From assembly GCA_039720395.1 (NCBI GenBank), contig CM077833.1:18971133-19035132 (forward strand): a DNA stretch of 64,000 nt. The letters run 5' to 3'. Position 1 is the stretch's first letter, and each line of letters starts with the position of its first letter. The notes beneath the pieces are model-generated. The model did no database searches. It saw only the letters and a list, made by a program, of their open reading frames with translations, and was not told where the DNA came from. Origin of the DNA: Liquidambar formosana. Its lineage: Eukaryota > Streptophyta > Magnoliopsida > Saxifragales > Altingiaceae. This document shows positions 1-10,965 of the stretch, one piece after another. The position numbers were made by a program, and so were the translations under genes.

Positions 1-640
1 TTTTTCTTCAACCAAGTCGCGAATAAAGTGATGACGAATATCAATGTGCTTAGTCCTAGAGTGCTGAACAGGATTCTTGGAGATATTAATAGCACTAGTA
101 TTATCACAATGAACAATCATAGTACCCTGCTCAATCCCATAATCCAGTAACATCTGTTTCATCCACATGAGTTGAGTACAACAACTCCCAGCGGCTATGT
201 ACTCAGCTTCAGCAGTAGATAAAGATATACAATTCTGTTTCTTGCTAAGCCAAGATACTAAACAATTTCCCACATAAAAACAACCACCTGTAGTACTCTT
301 TCTATCATCGACATTTCCGGCCCAGTCGGCATCGGAATATCCAGCAACTTCGGAATTCATATCAAACGAATACCAAAGACCAAAATCAAGTGTACCACTC
401 ACGTATCGGATGATACGCTTCACTACTTCCATATGAGACTTCTTTGGAGCAGCCTAATAGCGAGCACAAGCACCCACACTAAATGAAATATCAGGACGAC
501 TAGTAGTCAAGTACAACAAGCTACCAATCATACTTCTATACATAGTGTGATCTACATCCTCACCAGAAGCATCCTTACTAAGCTTCAAAGTCGTACTCAT
601 AGGAGTACGAGCATGCTTAGCATTCTCTAAACCAAACTTC
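1..640 (-). pseudogene. copia RNase H domain and end of reverse transcriptase (continuation of pol)
   Basis: The minus strand encodes the copia RNase H region, including the SDADWAG and STAEAEY blocks and the ADW/HCDN catalytic neighbourhood. It continues the pol reading frame of 641-3553 after a one-base insertion near 644-645 (an extra C on the plus strand). A second break is an in-frame TAG at 454-456, where related elements normally have Gln, so a single C-to-T change would explain it. The coding region runs off the left edge of the window. RNase H would remove the RNA strand during reverse transcription. Confidence 0.85.
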
Positions 641-3553
641 TTAACCTAAATCCTTAGCATACTTGCTTTGAGATATAAAAATCCCATCACTAAGTTGCTT
701 AACTTGAAGACCTAAGAAGTAATTCAGTTCACCCACCATACTCATTTCAAACTCTCTTTTCATCTCATCAGCAAATTTATGAGCAAGAGGGTCAGACGTG
801 GAACCAAACACTATATCATCCATATAGATCTGTGCAATGACAATCACATTCCCGACCTTCCTAATGAATAAGGTCCTATCAACTCCCCCTTGCGAAAAGC
901 CTCTAGCTAGTAGATAAGTAGTGAAACACTCATACCAAGCACGAGGGGCTTGTTTCAAACCATATAGGGCCTTTTTCAATCTAAGCACATGGTTGGGGTG
1001 ATGAAGATCTTCAAATCCCTTAGGTTGTTCCACATAGACTTCCTCTTGAAGAATGCCATTCAGGAAGGCACTCTTCGCATCCATCTGATATAGGGTAAAT
1101 CTAAGGTAGCAAGCTATAGCAAGAAGAAGACGAATGGACTCAAGCCTAGCTACAGGAGCAAAAGTCTCATCAAAGTCAATGCCCTCAACCTGAGTGTAAC
1201 CCTGAAGAACTAACCTAGCCTTATTTCTAACAATGGTGCCACTTTCATCAGATTTATTCTTAAATATCCATTTGGTACCAATGATATTAACATTTTTAGG
1301 CCTAGGCACAAGATACCACACATCATTTCTAACAAATTGACTGAGCTCTTCATGCATGGCAGCAATCCAATACTCATCCTTTAAAGCTTCAATCACATTT
1401 TTCGGCTCTATGGTGGAAATGTAGCACAAATGACTGACCTCGTTCCTCACTTGTCTACGGGTCTTCATCCTATCAGACACTTCACCTATAACAAGACTAG
1501 GTGGATGATTAACCTTAACCCTAGCCGATGGTTCTAGAATAGATGATGGTTCTTGGGAGTTCGGAACTATCTCACTGACAGAATTAGATTCATCCTTTTC
1601 CAATGTGGAAGAAGGAGAATCCTCCGACTGTACACTTAGCTCATCTTCATCCTCTTCTATAGCCTCAACATTCACGGGATCAGCGGAAGCATCATCAATA
1701 ACAACATTGACAGACTCCATGACAGTAGACGTCCTAAGATTATAAACCCTATACGCCTTACTGTTATTAGAGTAGCCTAGGAAGATACCCCCATCACTCC
1801 TAGAATCAAATTTTCCTAAACTCTCTCTATCACGGAGGATGTAACACTTACTCCCAAACACATGGAAGTACTTAAGGTTAGGCTTCTTACCTTTCCAAAG
1901 CTCATAGCAGGTCTGTCTAGTCCTAGGTCTCAGATAGACCCTATTTATTGTATGGCAAGCTGTATTGACAGCTTCTCCCCAAAATCTCTTAGGCAAATTC
2001 TTGCCATGGAGCATAACACGAGCCATCTCCTGAATAACCCTATTTTTTCTTTCTACAACTCCGTTCATCTGAGGGGTTTTAGGAGGTGAAAACTCATGCA
2101 TAATGCCACGCTCATCACAATAGGCCTCAAACTCGGAATAATCAAACTCACGACCATGATCACTTCTTATCTGAGTTATGAGATACCCTTTCTCATTTTG
2201 AACACGTTGGCATATAGTCTTGAAGCATCCAAATGCTTCGGTCTTATCTCTCAACAAAGCAATCCAAGTATATCTAGAAAAATCATCAACCATCACAAGG
2301 ATATGCTTCCTGCCACCTATGGTCTCTGTCCTAGAAGGACCCATGAGATCTATATGAATCAGCTTAAGACACCTAGTGGTAACAATCTCATTTATCTTCC
2401 TATGGGAACACCTAATCTGTTTCCCTAGCTGACAAGGGCCACAAACACTATTAGGAGACTTACCTAGTTTGGGCACACCTCTAACACACTCTCTTCTAAT
2501 AAGACGAGTAAGATCTTTATAGTTCAAGTGTCCCAACCTACGATGCCACAACTCAGTTTCATCAACTCTAGCACTGTTGCAGACTATGTTAGATGTAGGA
2601 GAAATACCATAACAATTATCACTAGTCCGCACACCTTCCATGACACATACACCCTTATCATTAAGAATAGAACATTTGTTGCGAGTAAATTGTACGGAAT
2701 GGTGTTCATCACACATTTGACTGATGCTGAGAAGATTGGCCTTAAGACCCTTTACAAACAACACATTGTCAAGCTTAGGAAAACCTGGAGCAGTGATTGT
2801 ACCCTTACCAACAACCTGAGACTTCTTCCCATCTCCAAATGTCACAGTACCTCCATTACAGTCCTCATAAAAAGCAAATAAGGACTTGTCTCCAGTCATG
2901 TGCCTAGAACATCCACTATCTAAGTACCACATGGTAGAACTATGAGCTCTAAGAACAGTGTGGACAACAAGACACCTAAGGTCATTCTTGACAATCCACT
3001 CTGTCTTCACTTTCGGAATGTTGACCTTCGTGGAAGGGTTGACTCTATTGACTCTAGAGTGGTTTCTTTTAGACACACTAGAGGAGGTATCAAAACCTCT
3101 ATGAGCCATCTGTCTCAGATCAAAAACCTCTAAACATAGCCTCCTGAGACACTCTCCAACACTATCCATACTCAAGACAGGGTTTCTAGAAGTCCTAGAC
3201 ATTCTATCCTTCAGTTGGAAGCAATTAGGATGGATATGACCAACCTCACCACAATAATGACAAACAGGAGGAGTTCTAGGTGAATGTCTGTTCCAAGCAT
3301 AAGAGATGTCAAAATCATTAGGTCTACTCACTTGCCTAAGATAATGCTCTTCTACCCTCCTAGGTTGACTTTTCTTAAGGATCGGACATTTAGGCCTAAT
3401 GTGACCCTTATTCCCACAATGGACACACGTAGGAACTTTTTTTGGAGGAACAATAGGTGGAGGAGCTGTAGACTTAACAACATGAGACTCTTGAGCCTTA
3501 ACAAACTGCGTTTTAGAAGTACTAGGAGTGGCCTTTTCATTCACAAACCCCAA
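641..3553 (-). pseudogene. copia pol: zinc knuckles, protease, integrase, reverse transcriptase
   Basis: A 970-codon open stretch of the copia polyprotein. Visible parts in order: two CCHC zinc knuckles (C43-C56 and C98-C111), aspartic protease with DSG at 212-214, the integrase zinc-binding HHCC (H337, H342, C371, C374), an integrase core with D402, D465 and E501, and a reverse transcriptase with YMDD at 910-913. Protease cuts the polyprotein, integrase inserts the cDNA, and reverse transcriptase copies the RNA. The first Met here is not the true start, since the frame continues upstream into gag. It is separated from 3594-4289 by a one-base shift near 3600-3612, and from RNase H by a shift near 644. 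The long open stretch with few lesions suggests the element is not very old. Confidence 0.93.
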
Positions 3554-3593
3554 ACCTCGTCTGTCACTCGAGCTCTGTCCTACACCTAATAGC

Positions 3594-4289
3594 TTATCTA
3601 AGGTCTCCCTTTCCTTTAGACAATTTTTCTAGATCAGCTACTTTAGAGTTTAAGTCTTTTTCAAGACTCGAGACTCTCAGCTCAAGACATTTCCTAGACT
3701 CAGTCAACTCAAACTTCTCCTTTTCCAACCGGACAATCTCTTTAGAGAGATGTCCTTTCTGAGTCTTCAATTGACTGACACTAGCAGTAGTTTCAGTCAA
3801 CTCCAGCTTCAAGCATTCAATCTCTTTCTCATAAGTTTTAGCTTTAATGTAGAGAGATTGTCTAGACTTCTTAGTTTTCAGACATTCTTCAAATAGCTTA
3901 TCATAAGCTACTTGAAGATCTTCTTCTTCTTCATCAGACACACACATGTCCTCAGAACTCTCAGTAACCACTTCAACCTTATCTAGCTCTTCCTGACTTA
4001 AGATTTTACTAGCACACTCAGAAGACTCTCCAGACTCTAAGTGAATAGAAGTAAAAGCCATGAAATTTGACTCATCTTCTTCACCATGAAAACTTTCCTC
4101 AGAACCGGATTCATGCTCACTATCACTTAGGGTAGCATTATATCTTTTATCTTTTCCCTGACTAGTGTTGTTGGAGTTCTTCTTCCTGGTATTGGCACAC
4201 TCAGGAGCAATATGACCAAAACCATGACATTCATAGCACTGAGCACCTTGAGGCTTCCTATTGCTCGATCTCTCCCCCTGAACACTAGA
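3594..4289 (-). pseudogene. copia gag C-terminal part: CCHC zinc knuckle and coiled-coil linker
   Basis: This stretch is in the same frame as the upstream gag part (4290-5270) but is cut off from it by one TAG codon at 4290-4292. It encodes a nucleocapsid-type zinc knuckle, CYECHGFGHIAPEC, at about 4196-4245. An acidic stretch follows, then a Lys/Glu/Leu-rich segment with heptad-like spacing that is probably a coiled coil. It ends at a frameshift near 3600-3612, after which the pol frame resumes. In related elements gag, linker and pol form a single open frame, so these are decay lesions rather than natural gag/pol boundaries. Confidence 0.85.
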
Positions 4290-5270
4290 CTATGACTGTG
4301 ATTGGGACCTATCACTATCCCTTCTATTTCTACCTGAATTAGAACCATTGCCTTTAGATGACCCTGAACTATTACTTCTGTTAGAGTTGGAACCTCTACT
4401 CTTATTGAAACTAGAACCACCATTTCTGCTAGAACTAGAACAAATGTAATTCCTTGAGTTAGAGGAACTATTTCCAGAGGGTCTAAACAATTTCCTAAAC
4501 TTCTTCACGAAGAAGGCAATATCCTCTTCACAGACTTCAGAAGCAGAGTTAGATCCAGAATCAGGTTTACTAGACTCTTCAGTGATGGTTTTCAAGGCTA
4601 TTCCTTTATTTTTAGACTCTTTCTTACAAAATTTCATTTCATAGTTTTGAATTTCCCCAACTAAATCTTCCTTTTTCATGGTGTCAAGATCTTTGTTGTC
4701 TTCAATGGAAGTAATCTTAGGCAAGAACCTAAGAGGTAACGACCTAAGAATTTTCCTATTGATGGTAGCATCAGACAACTCATCACCTAAGGAAAATCTA
4801 GAGTTAACAATATCACTCAGCCTAGCATTAAAATCATCAAATACTTCATCTTCTTTCATAGTTTCCTTTTCATACATAGAAGTAAGCATTTGAATTTTTG
4901 TATTTTTCACAGATATGGTTCCTTCATGAGTTTTCTCAAGGATATTCCAAGCTTCTTTTGCATATTCACAATGAGCTACCCTACGAAATTCATCGCGGGA
5001 TATTCCACTGAAAATAGCGTTAATTCCTTTGGAATTCCATTTGAGTTCTTCATAATCCTCTTTACTCCATTGAACCCTAGGCTTGTCAACAGATACACCT
5101 TCCACAACCACCTTGGGTGGAGTGTATCCATCAATCACAGCAAGCCACACTCTCTCATCAATTGATTTGAGATAGGCTCGCATGAGGGCTTTCCAGTACC
5201 CATAGTCCTTACCATTAAAGAATGGTATAGAAGGTTTCACAGGGTCCATATTACCGGAGAATAGACACAA
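4290..5270 (-). pseudogene. copia gag N-terminal part (UBN2/DUF4219-like capsid region)
   Basis: A 326-codon open stretch at the 5' end of the element. The likely start is the Met at residue 8 (codon near 5249), which opens MDPVKPSIPFF and then FNGKDYGYWK, the conserved beginning of plant copia gag proteins. The middle matches the gag capsid pattern (W-x-I-L-E, ARLSDIVN, ILRSLP). The C-terminus is Ser/Asn/Gly/Arg-rich, typical of a nucleic-acid-binding tail. The frame ends at an in-frame TAG (4290-4292), beyond which the same frame carries the zinc knuckle. The protein would form the virus-like particle that packages the element's RNA. Confidence 0.9.
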
Positions 5271-5310
5271 GGATCAGCACTCAGGCTGTTAAACCTTAAG
5301 AGTGAACCTC

Positions 5311-5322
5311 GCTCTGATACCA
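5311..5322 (-). promoter_or_regulatory. copia primer-binding site (initiator Met tRNA)
   Basis: The minus strand reads TGGTATCAGAGC, the standard plant copia primer site complementary to the 3' end of initiator tRNA-Met. It lies 2 bases inside the LTR end at 5325, which fixes the 5' LTR on the right side of the element. Confidence 0.93.
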
Positions 5323-5324
5323 AT

Positions 5325-5925
5325 TGAAATTCCGGTTAAATAACCCTAGAATACCTAGAAGGGGGGTTGAATAGGTATTACTCAAATCCATACCCAATTT
5401 TAATTATGAAACTCACAAAACCAATTATCACTATTAATCCAATCGCATAGCAAGTATGAAAGCATATAAAAAGATGCACACAGGATTTTTACGTGGAAAA
5501 CCCTAGATGGGAAAAACCACGGGACATAGTCCAGTTGAAGCAAATCCACTATGAATTAAATGAGTACAAGACACACTTACAGACCAAAAGGACTTAAGCA
5601 AAAGTCTTCACTCCCACGACCGCATACGATCGATCTCCGTCTTCACGGCTTTGGTCGCAACCAACCTCTTCACAGTGATTCCTTCCTCCACGAACTCGCA
5701 AGCTCGATCACCATCGCAACGGACTCACAAACACTCACGGATGTGAAAAATATTGTGTGGTTTGAAAGTCTCTAGAGCATCAAAAGAAAAACTAGGTTAA
5801 AAAGCTCTAGAGAAGATTTGAGAGGATGGGCTTTTGAAAACCTAATTGGGAGAGGCTTGCTTGCCTCTCTCTATTATAACAAAACCTATTTAAAGAGTCT
5901 AAGAGACCCCAAAAGACTGGGATTC
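5325..5925 (-). repeat. copia 5' LTR, inner part
   Basis: On the minus strand the LTR ends GGAATTTCA at 5325, just before the primer site. The LTR is interrupted at 5925, where the gypsy-type insertion starts after its target duplication GATTC. Rejoined in thought with 15479-15982, the LTR is about 1.1 kb. The corresponding 3' LTR is outside the window, so LTR-LTR divergence cannot be read here. Confidence 0.85.
5921..5925. repeat. target-site duplication GATTC (left)
   Basis: GATTC stands directly outside the LTR at 5926 and again at 15474-15478, outside the other LTR. This 5-bp direct repeat shows that 5926-15473 is a single insertion event. Confidence 0.95.
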
Positions 5926-7444
5926 TGTGAGCGCCACGCCCTAAATATCACATAGCTCGAGAGTATGCATTAGCCTCAAAGGACTAACACGGAGAGGAGT
6001 CGCCACCCAATAAATGGGAACGAGTGAACCCTAGCAGGGTCTAGCTCGTCATAACCAGAGATTCGGGTTCGGAGCTAGGGTACGCAGCTGGGAAGGTGTT
6101 AAGCACCCAGCCACGCCCGGTTGGAACCGACCCCCACACATGATTAATGGCTTTAATTAATCTAAATGCTCAATTAAAATTGACCCTAAATCATGCAATA
6201 ACAACGGCACACACAATGACCAAAATAATGAATAAATAAAGAAAAGAGAATAAAAGAATATATTAAAAAGCAGAGATCAGAATATACAAAAGATCAACCA
6301 GATACTAATCAATTAAGAACAAAACTAAATAAAATAATAAACAAACAATCTGTCTGCCGAGGTAAGGTGAGTACGCATCACTGATTGGTGTGTACGCATC
6401 ACTAATATATGCGTACGCACCTAATAGGCATTTCACGCAGAATCACAGAACTCACATATCAGTCTACATCATGCATCCCAAAATAAATAAAATAAAACTA
6501 AACCTAAAAACAAATAAATACAAATATAAAAACTAAACCTAAATCATGCTAATCATGCTTTAGACAAAAATAAAATAAAACAAAAATAATAAAAAGAAGA
6601 ACTAAAATAAAAGCTAAATTAAAGTAAATTTACCGACTTTGTAATTGTTCGTGGCTCCTCAGGTCTTTAGATTGAATCAAACCAACACGAATCCTCCTCT
6701 TCATCAAAGTGGTATCACAACAAAGAGATCAAAACTCACTCAACTTTGAAAAGAAATAGAAAACAAAAAAGAGAACAAGAGAAGAAAAGTGATTTTCGTC
6801 ACTTTGCAACAGCAGCAACTTCAATCGCGTTTTTGGGTATGAAAAAGTTGGAATTGGACAAAGCTCGTGAAATACAAAGTTGTAGAGAATTCAATTATCT
6901 TTCTAACAAGACCAATTTCATCAAATTCCGACTTCGGATGAAAAGTTATGATTAAAATACGATTGCTGGTTTTAGAAAATCTGCTGCCGAATTATGACGA
7001 ATTTCACTCCCTTTAAACTCTATTCTCCTCCCACCTATCTCTAAGGCATTAAGAGAGTATTTATAGCTAAAATCTGGAGTTTCCCTTTCCTTCCTAGACT
7101 AGGTTTCCTTTGGAGAGTAATCAAAAGGTATTTTATAAAGATAAAAGACTTCTAATCTGAATAGGAAAGGGAAATTGTCTTTTATAAAAATTAGGAGAGT
7201 GACCTGCTAACACGCATGCACATGTACCGTATGTGCGTACACATACTCATCACATACGTACACATGTTAGTGGCATGATAAAATGGCTAATTTAATAAAA
7301 TAATTTTCTTTTCATTTTAACCAAAAATCTCATGTTGTGATTCGCACTAATTCTTCAAGGATAATCCGTAAATAACCACAACTAAACTCATCATCGGGGC
7401 CACGGGACTTAAGATAACAACCGGTACAAAATGAGGTGTCTACA
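5926..7444 (-). repeat. gypsy-type 3' LTR
   Basis: On the minus strand it begins TGTAGACACC (7444) and ends CGCTCACA (5926), with canonical TG...CA ends. It is nearly identical to 13955-15473 with scattered, mostly transition differences, so the insertion is moderately recent. Small open frames inside it, such as a Lys/Arg-rich 69-codon one at 6746, recur in all three LTRs and are not genes. Confidence 0.93.
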
Positions 7445-7460
7445 GTTGCCCCTCTTTTGG
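7445..7460 (-). promoter_or_regulatory. gypsy-type polypurine tract
   Basis: The minus strand reads CCAAAAGAGGGGCAAC directly before the 3' LTR start TGTAGACACC. A purine-rich run at this place primes plus-strand DNA synthesis in LTR elements. Confidence 0.8.
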
Positions 7461-7675
7461 CTGAGTTTTGCATTGCAATACGAAAGTCAAAAGCCTGAAA
7501 AGACAAAACATTTTTCCGGTTGGCAACTTAAAGTCCACACACGCACACATGCAGTAAGGTCGTGCCAGCCTCGACTGACTACCTACGTACTCCTCGGAGA
7601 TCAGACCTAGCGTAGTTCATGCAAAATGATGGGGCACTCAGTAAGTAATTTCTCGAAACTACCAACCGAAAAAGA

Positions 7676-8060
7676 TCAATATGGAAGTTTTATTCCTTTC
7701 CTGGGGAATAAACAAGAAGTTTCATCCCTTTCCCGGGGAATGAATAAGAAAACACTAATGATAGAAACTTTATCCATTTCCCTGTGGATAAAGGTATAAT
7801 CCCTTTCCCTGTGGATTACAAACAATCGTAGAAGATCCCTTTCCCTGTGGATCATAAGCAAATATAGAAGACCCCTTTTCCTGTGGGTCACAAATAGAGA
7901 AGATCCCTTTTCCTGTGGATCACAAACAAGCATAGAAATCCCCTTTTCCTGTAGGGTCACAAATAGAGAAGATCCATTTTCCTGTGGATCACAAGCAAAC
8001 ATAGAAGATCCCTTTTCCTGTGGATCCTAAACATAAAAAATCCTTTTCCCTGTGGATCAA
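7676..8060 (-). repeat. short tandem repeat array with GATCC...GGATC stems
   Basis: About ten imperfect units of roughly 30-40 bp share the core TCCCTTTTCCTGTGGATCAC. Most contain GATCC and GGATC about ten bases apart, so each could form a small stem. The array is in the non-coding 3' region of the gag-only element. The 108-codon open frame here only reflects the repeat and is not a gene. Confidence 0.85.
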
Positions 8061-8067
8061 TCATAAA

Positions 8068-8446
8068 AATAGTGATAAAGTGCCCCTAAAGGCGAGTAAG
8101 AATTCTATCTAGAAATCAAACCCAAAGGTGTCCATCTAGACAAGTAGGAACTCTATCTAGAGTTCAAACCAAAAAAACAGCAATAAGGTGCCTCGCAAGT
8201 TGAGTAAGAATTCTATCTAGAATTTAAGCCTAAAAGTGTCCATCTGGACAGGCAGGAATTCTATCTAGAGTCCAAACCCAAAAACAGCAATAAGATGCCT
8301 CGCAAGGCGAGTAAGAATTCTATCTAGAATTCAAACCCAAAGGTGTCCATCTGGACAAGTAGGAACTCTATCTAGAGTTCAAACCCAAAACAATGATAAA
8401 GTGCCTCGCAAGGCGAGTAAGAATTCTATCTAGAATTCAAACCCAA
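8068..8446 (-). repeat. tandem repeat array, unit about 107 bp, 3.5 copies
   Basis: Units begin near 8070, 8177, 8286 and 8391 and share TGCCTCGCAAGGCGAGTAAG, AATTCTATCTAGAATTC and GTGTCCATCTGGACA. All three are partly palindromic. Copies differ by a few bases. The array follows the shorter array in the 3' part of the element. Confidence 0.85.
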
Positions 8447-9897
8447 CGACCATGAATGCAACAGACTAGAAAATATATCATGAGAAAGACCTCATCCCTT
8501 TCATAGGGAATGCACATGAAAATATCCAATCACTCAAATGCATATGGATGCAGACCCTACTTCAAGGAATGAACGACAGGAACAAACCCTAGTCTAAGGG
8601 ATGAACAAAAACATGACTCACAGAACAAGCACAAGAAGAAAAGACTCTCAAGACACGATAAGGAGGATATGAAATCACAACGGATAATCTCTGAAATGTT
8701 CTTTTACTTCAGGACACAATCCTCACAGGGTTCACCTTGCCCTTTGCTCAAAGTTCTTCCTTCTATTTTTATCATTCTTTTTTCACTTTCATTTTCTCCC
8801 ATGCCCTAACTTTTGCCTAGGCCGCCCTTTTGGGTTTTCAACCTAGCAGGCGTTCTCTTTCTTATTTCTTATTCAATTCAAACCAGTGTGATATTCACCC
8901 ACTAATGACCCCATCAGCATCTCCAAAAGATTATTTTCACTATCATATTTCTCAGCGGCCTTGAATTGCTTGAAACTTTCTTCATAACATGGTAAACATT
9001 AATAAAGTGCTAATCTTTCTTTTTGAATTATCAATGGTTCAAATTTTTAACACATGAGTCTTTTGCACATGCCCCCTTGCATGAACAATGATGTGGCTGC
9101 ACCTCTAAAGGTTGCCTACGTACCTAAAAAGGGATCAAGCCTTACGTAGTTCATCCAGATTTGAACAACTTCAATCAATCAGAGAGGACTTTTACTTAGA
9201 CCGTAATGTAGGCTCAGGGTTCTAGGCTCATGAAAGAAAGGATATTAAGGCTCAAGTTTAATTTCAATGGGTTCCTATTTGTCAAGGATCACTTCATCAC
9301 TGCTCATTTCGCTTTCCAAATTTGCACTTCATTTGCTATCTCACTTTGGCATCTTTCCTTTTTTTCTTTTTTCTTTTTTCTTTTTCCTTTTTCTTTTTTT
9401 CTGTTTTTTTGTTTCTTTTTCATCTCTTATTTTTCTGTCTTTTTTTTTTCTTTTCCAATTTTTTCTTCATCTACACGCACTCCTTGCTTTCAAACAAACA
9501 TCTCTTTAAAATTTGCCCCTAGTGTAAAGGGTAATCCTTGACAAGGGTATCAAGAAGGAAAATATTAGGCTCAAAGGGGATAACAAGGGATTTTTCTTTT
9601 CTTTCGAAGGATAGCAGAAATGATGGCCTCTTTTCATTTTGATTTCCACTGTTCGCAGTTCATGCATTAAAAGGGCAAGTATATTAACTCATGTGCTAGA
9701 AAAGCAAACTATATCAAACCCTTGAGAAAGCAAGCAATAAATTAATGAAAACCATTCATTGATAATCAAAAGAAACAATCATACCAAAATAATTATCCCA
9801 AACCATAAAAATCCAACCAAAATAACCAATTATTCAAATAATGTCTTAAAGCCATGGAAACTAAAAAAAACTAAGCAATCTTCTACTTTCAGACCCA
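8447..9897 (-). other. non-coding 3' region of the gag-only element
   Basis: No coding potential for protease, reverse transcriptase or integrase is visible. The stretch includes a pyrimidine-rich run at 9355-9465. Open frames over that run (9230-9541) are artefacts of poly-T composition. In a complete gypsy element pol would follow gag here. Confidence 0.7.
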
Positions 9898-10960
9898 CTA
9901 CGTCCCATTTGCATATGGAGGTGGCATGGCGTGGTGGTTTGGGAGTGGATTCGTCACTGTATTTGGTTCTTCTGGCCTAGGAAGCTTCCCTGAATCGATC
10001 ATATCCTGAATGGTGTGGCGAAGACGACCGCACCTATCTGTGTGATGACCATTTACTCTGGTGAAAATCACAATACTCATTCTCATTGTAGTTCGGTGCC
10101 GACTTGTTGATAGGAGTAGGATCCAACGGTTTCAGCTTTCCTCTTTTCACTAAATTCCGGAGGGCTGTAGATAGAGACACACCAAGTGAAGAGAACTCCC
10201 TAGGTCCACCACGAGGATTAACTACATTAACTTCATTAGCTTTGTTGCCATTACTTGCACTCGAGCTACCAAATCCATACGTGCGCTTCTTCCCATCATT
10301 CTTATCAATTAGCCCACTATCCATGCCATCCTCAACCTGTATACCAGCATCGTACAAGTCTTCAAAAGTCCTTAATGGAATAGGCATCAATGGTCTTCCA
10401 AAAGCTGGTAGAAGGTTCTTTACAATCATGCGCACCTGATCCTTCTTAGTTGGACGATTGGGCATTTTAACAGCTTTAGCCCTCCACCTCATTAAGAACT
10501 TAGAGAATGTCTCATTACTCTTCTGCTTTGTAGTCTCCAAATCTCGCAAAGTTACATCGAGTTGGGCATTGTAATTGTAATGGTGCACGAACTCCATTGC
10601 TAGTTCCTTCCAGTCTCGGGTCTTTGCAATGTCCAAGGAAAGGTACCAATTCATAGCATCGCCATTAAGGGTCCTTGGGAAACAATGCACAATCTGCTCT
10701 TCAGAAAGCCCTATAGGTTTCATCGCCAGAATGTACTGCTTCAAATGATTGCGAGGATTACCAGTCCCATCAAACACATCCATCTTAGGCATTTTGAACT
10801 TTGGGGGTAGTTGGACGTTAGGAAATGGACATAATTCATCCATGTCTAACATGTACTCTTCAATACCTTGAGACTTCCTCAAAATAGTCTTCATCTTTTC
10901 CACCTCAGCAGAAATGTCTTGCACCTCCTTTCCCTTCTTTTTGGTTTCAACTTCCTTCTT
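9898..10960 (-). pseudogene. gypsy-type gag, main part (capsid domain and Cys/His tail)
   Basis: The C-terminal four-fifths of a plant gypsy gag. It has the retrotransposon gag domain pattern (PKFKMPKMDVFDGTGNPRNH, then the FPRTLNGDAMNWY and ETFSKFLMRWRAKA blocks). At its end, CDFH and later HxxxC residues lead into RLRHTIQDMIDSGKL, a conserved gag tail. A one-base frameshift near 10050-10060 splits this tail from the body. The natural stop is near 9898. At its N-terminus the frame reads straight out of the inserted solo LTR, so the Met used there (10996) is not genuine. The true N-terminus is at 12479-12700. Confidence 0.9.
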
Positions 10961-10965
10961 CTTAG
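10961..10965. repeat. target-site duplication CTTAG of the solo LTR (left; right copy 12479-12483)
   Basis: CTTAG flanks the solo LTR on both sides (10961-10965 and 12479-12483), inside the gag coding sequence. Confidence 0.95.

Noticed and set aside
6746..6955. Lys/Arg-rich 69-codon frame, repeated at 14775
   Set aside because: It lies inside LTR sequence and recurs only because the LTR recurs. There is no evidence of an LTR-encoded protein.
7676..8446. Regular short repeats that could suggest a CRISPR array
   Set aside because: This is a plant nuclear retrotransposon. The units are imperfect and contiguous, without unique spacers, and there are no cas genes.
9230..9541. Three overlapping Phe-rich open frames
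   Set aside because: They are produced by a T-rich tract in the non-coding part of the gag-only element and have no start context or motif.
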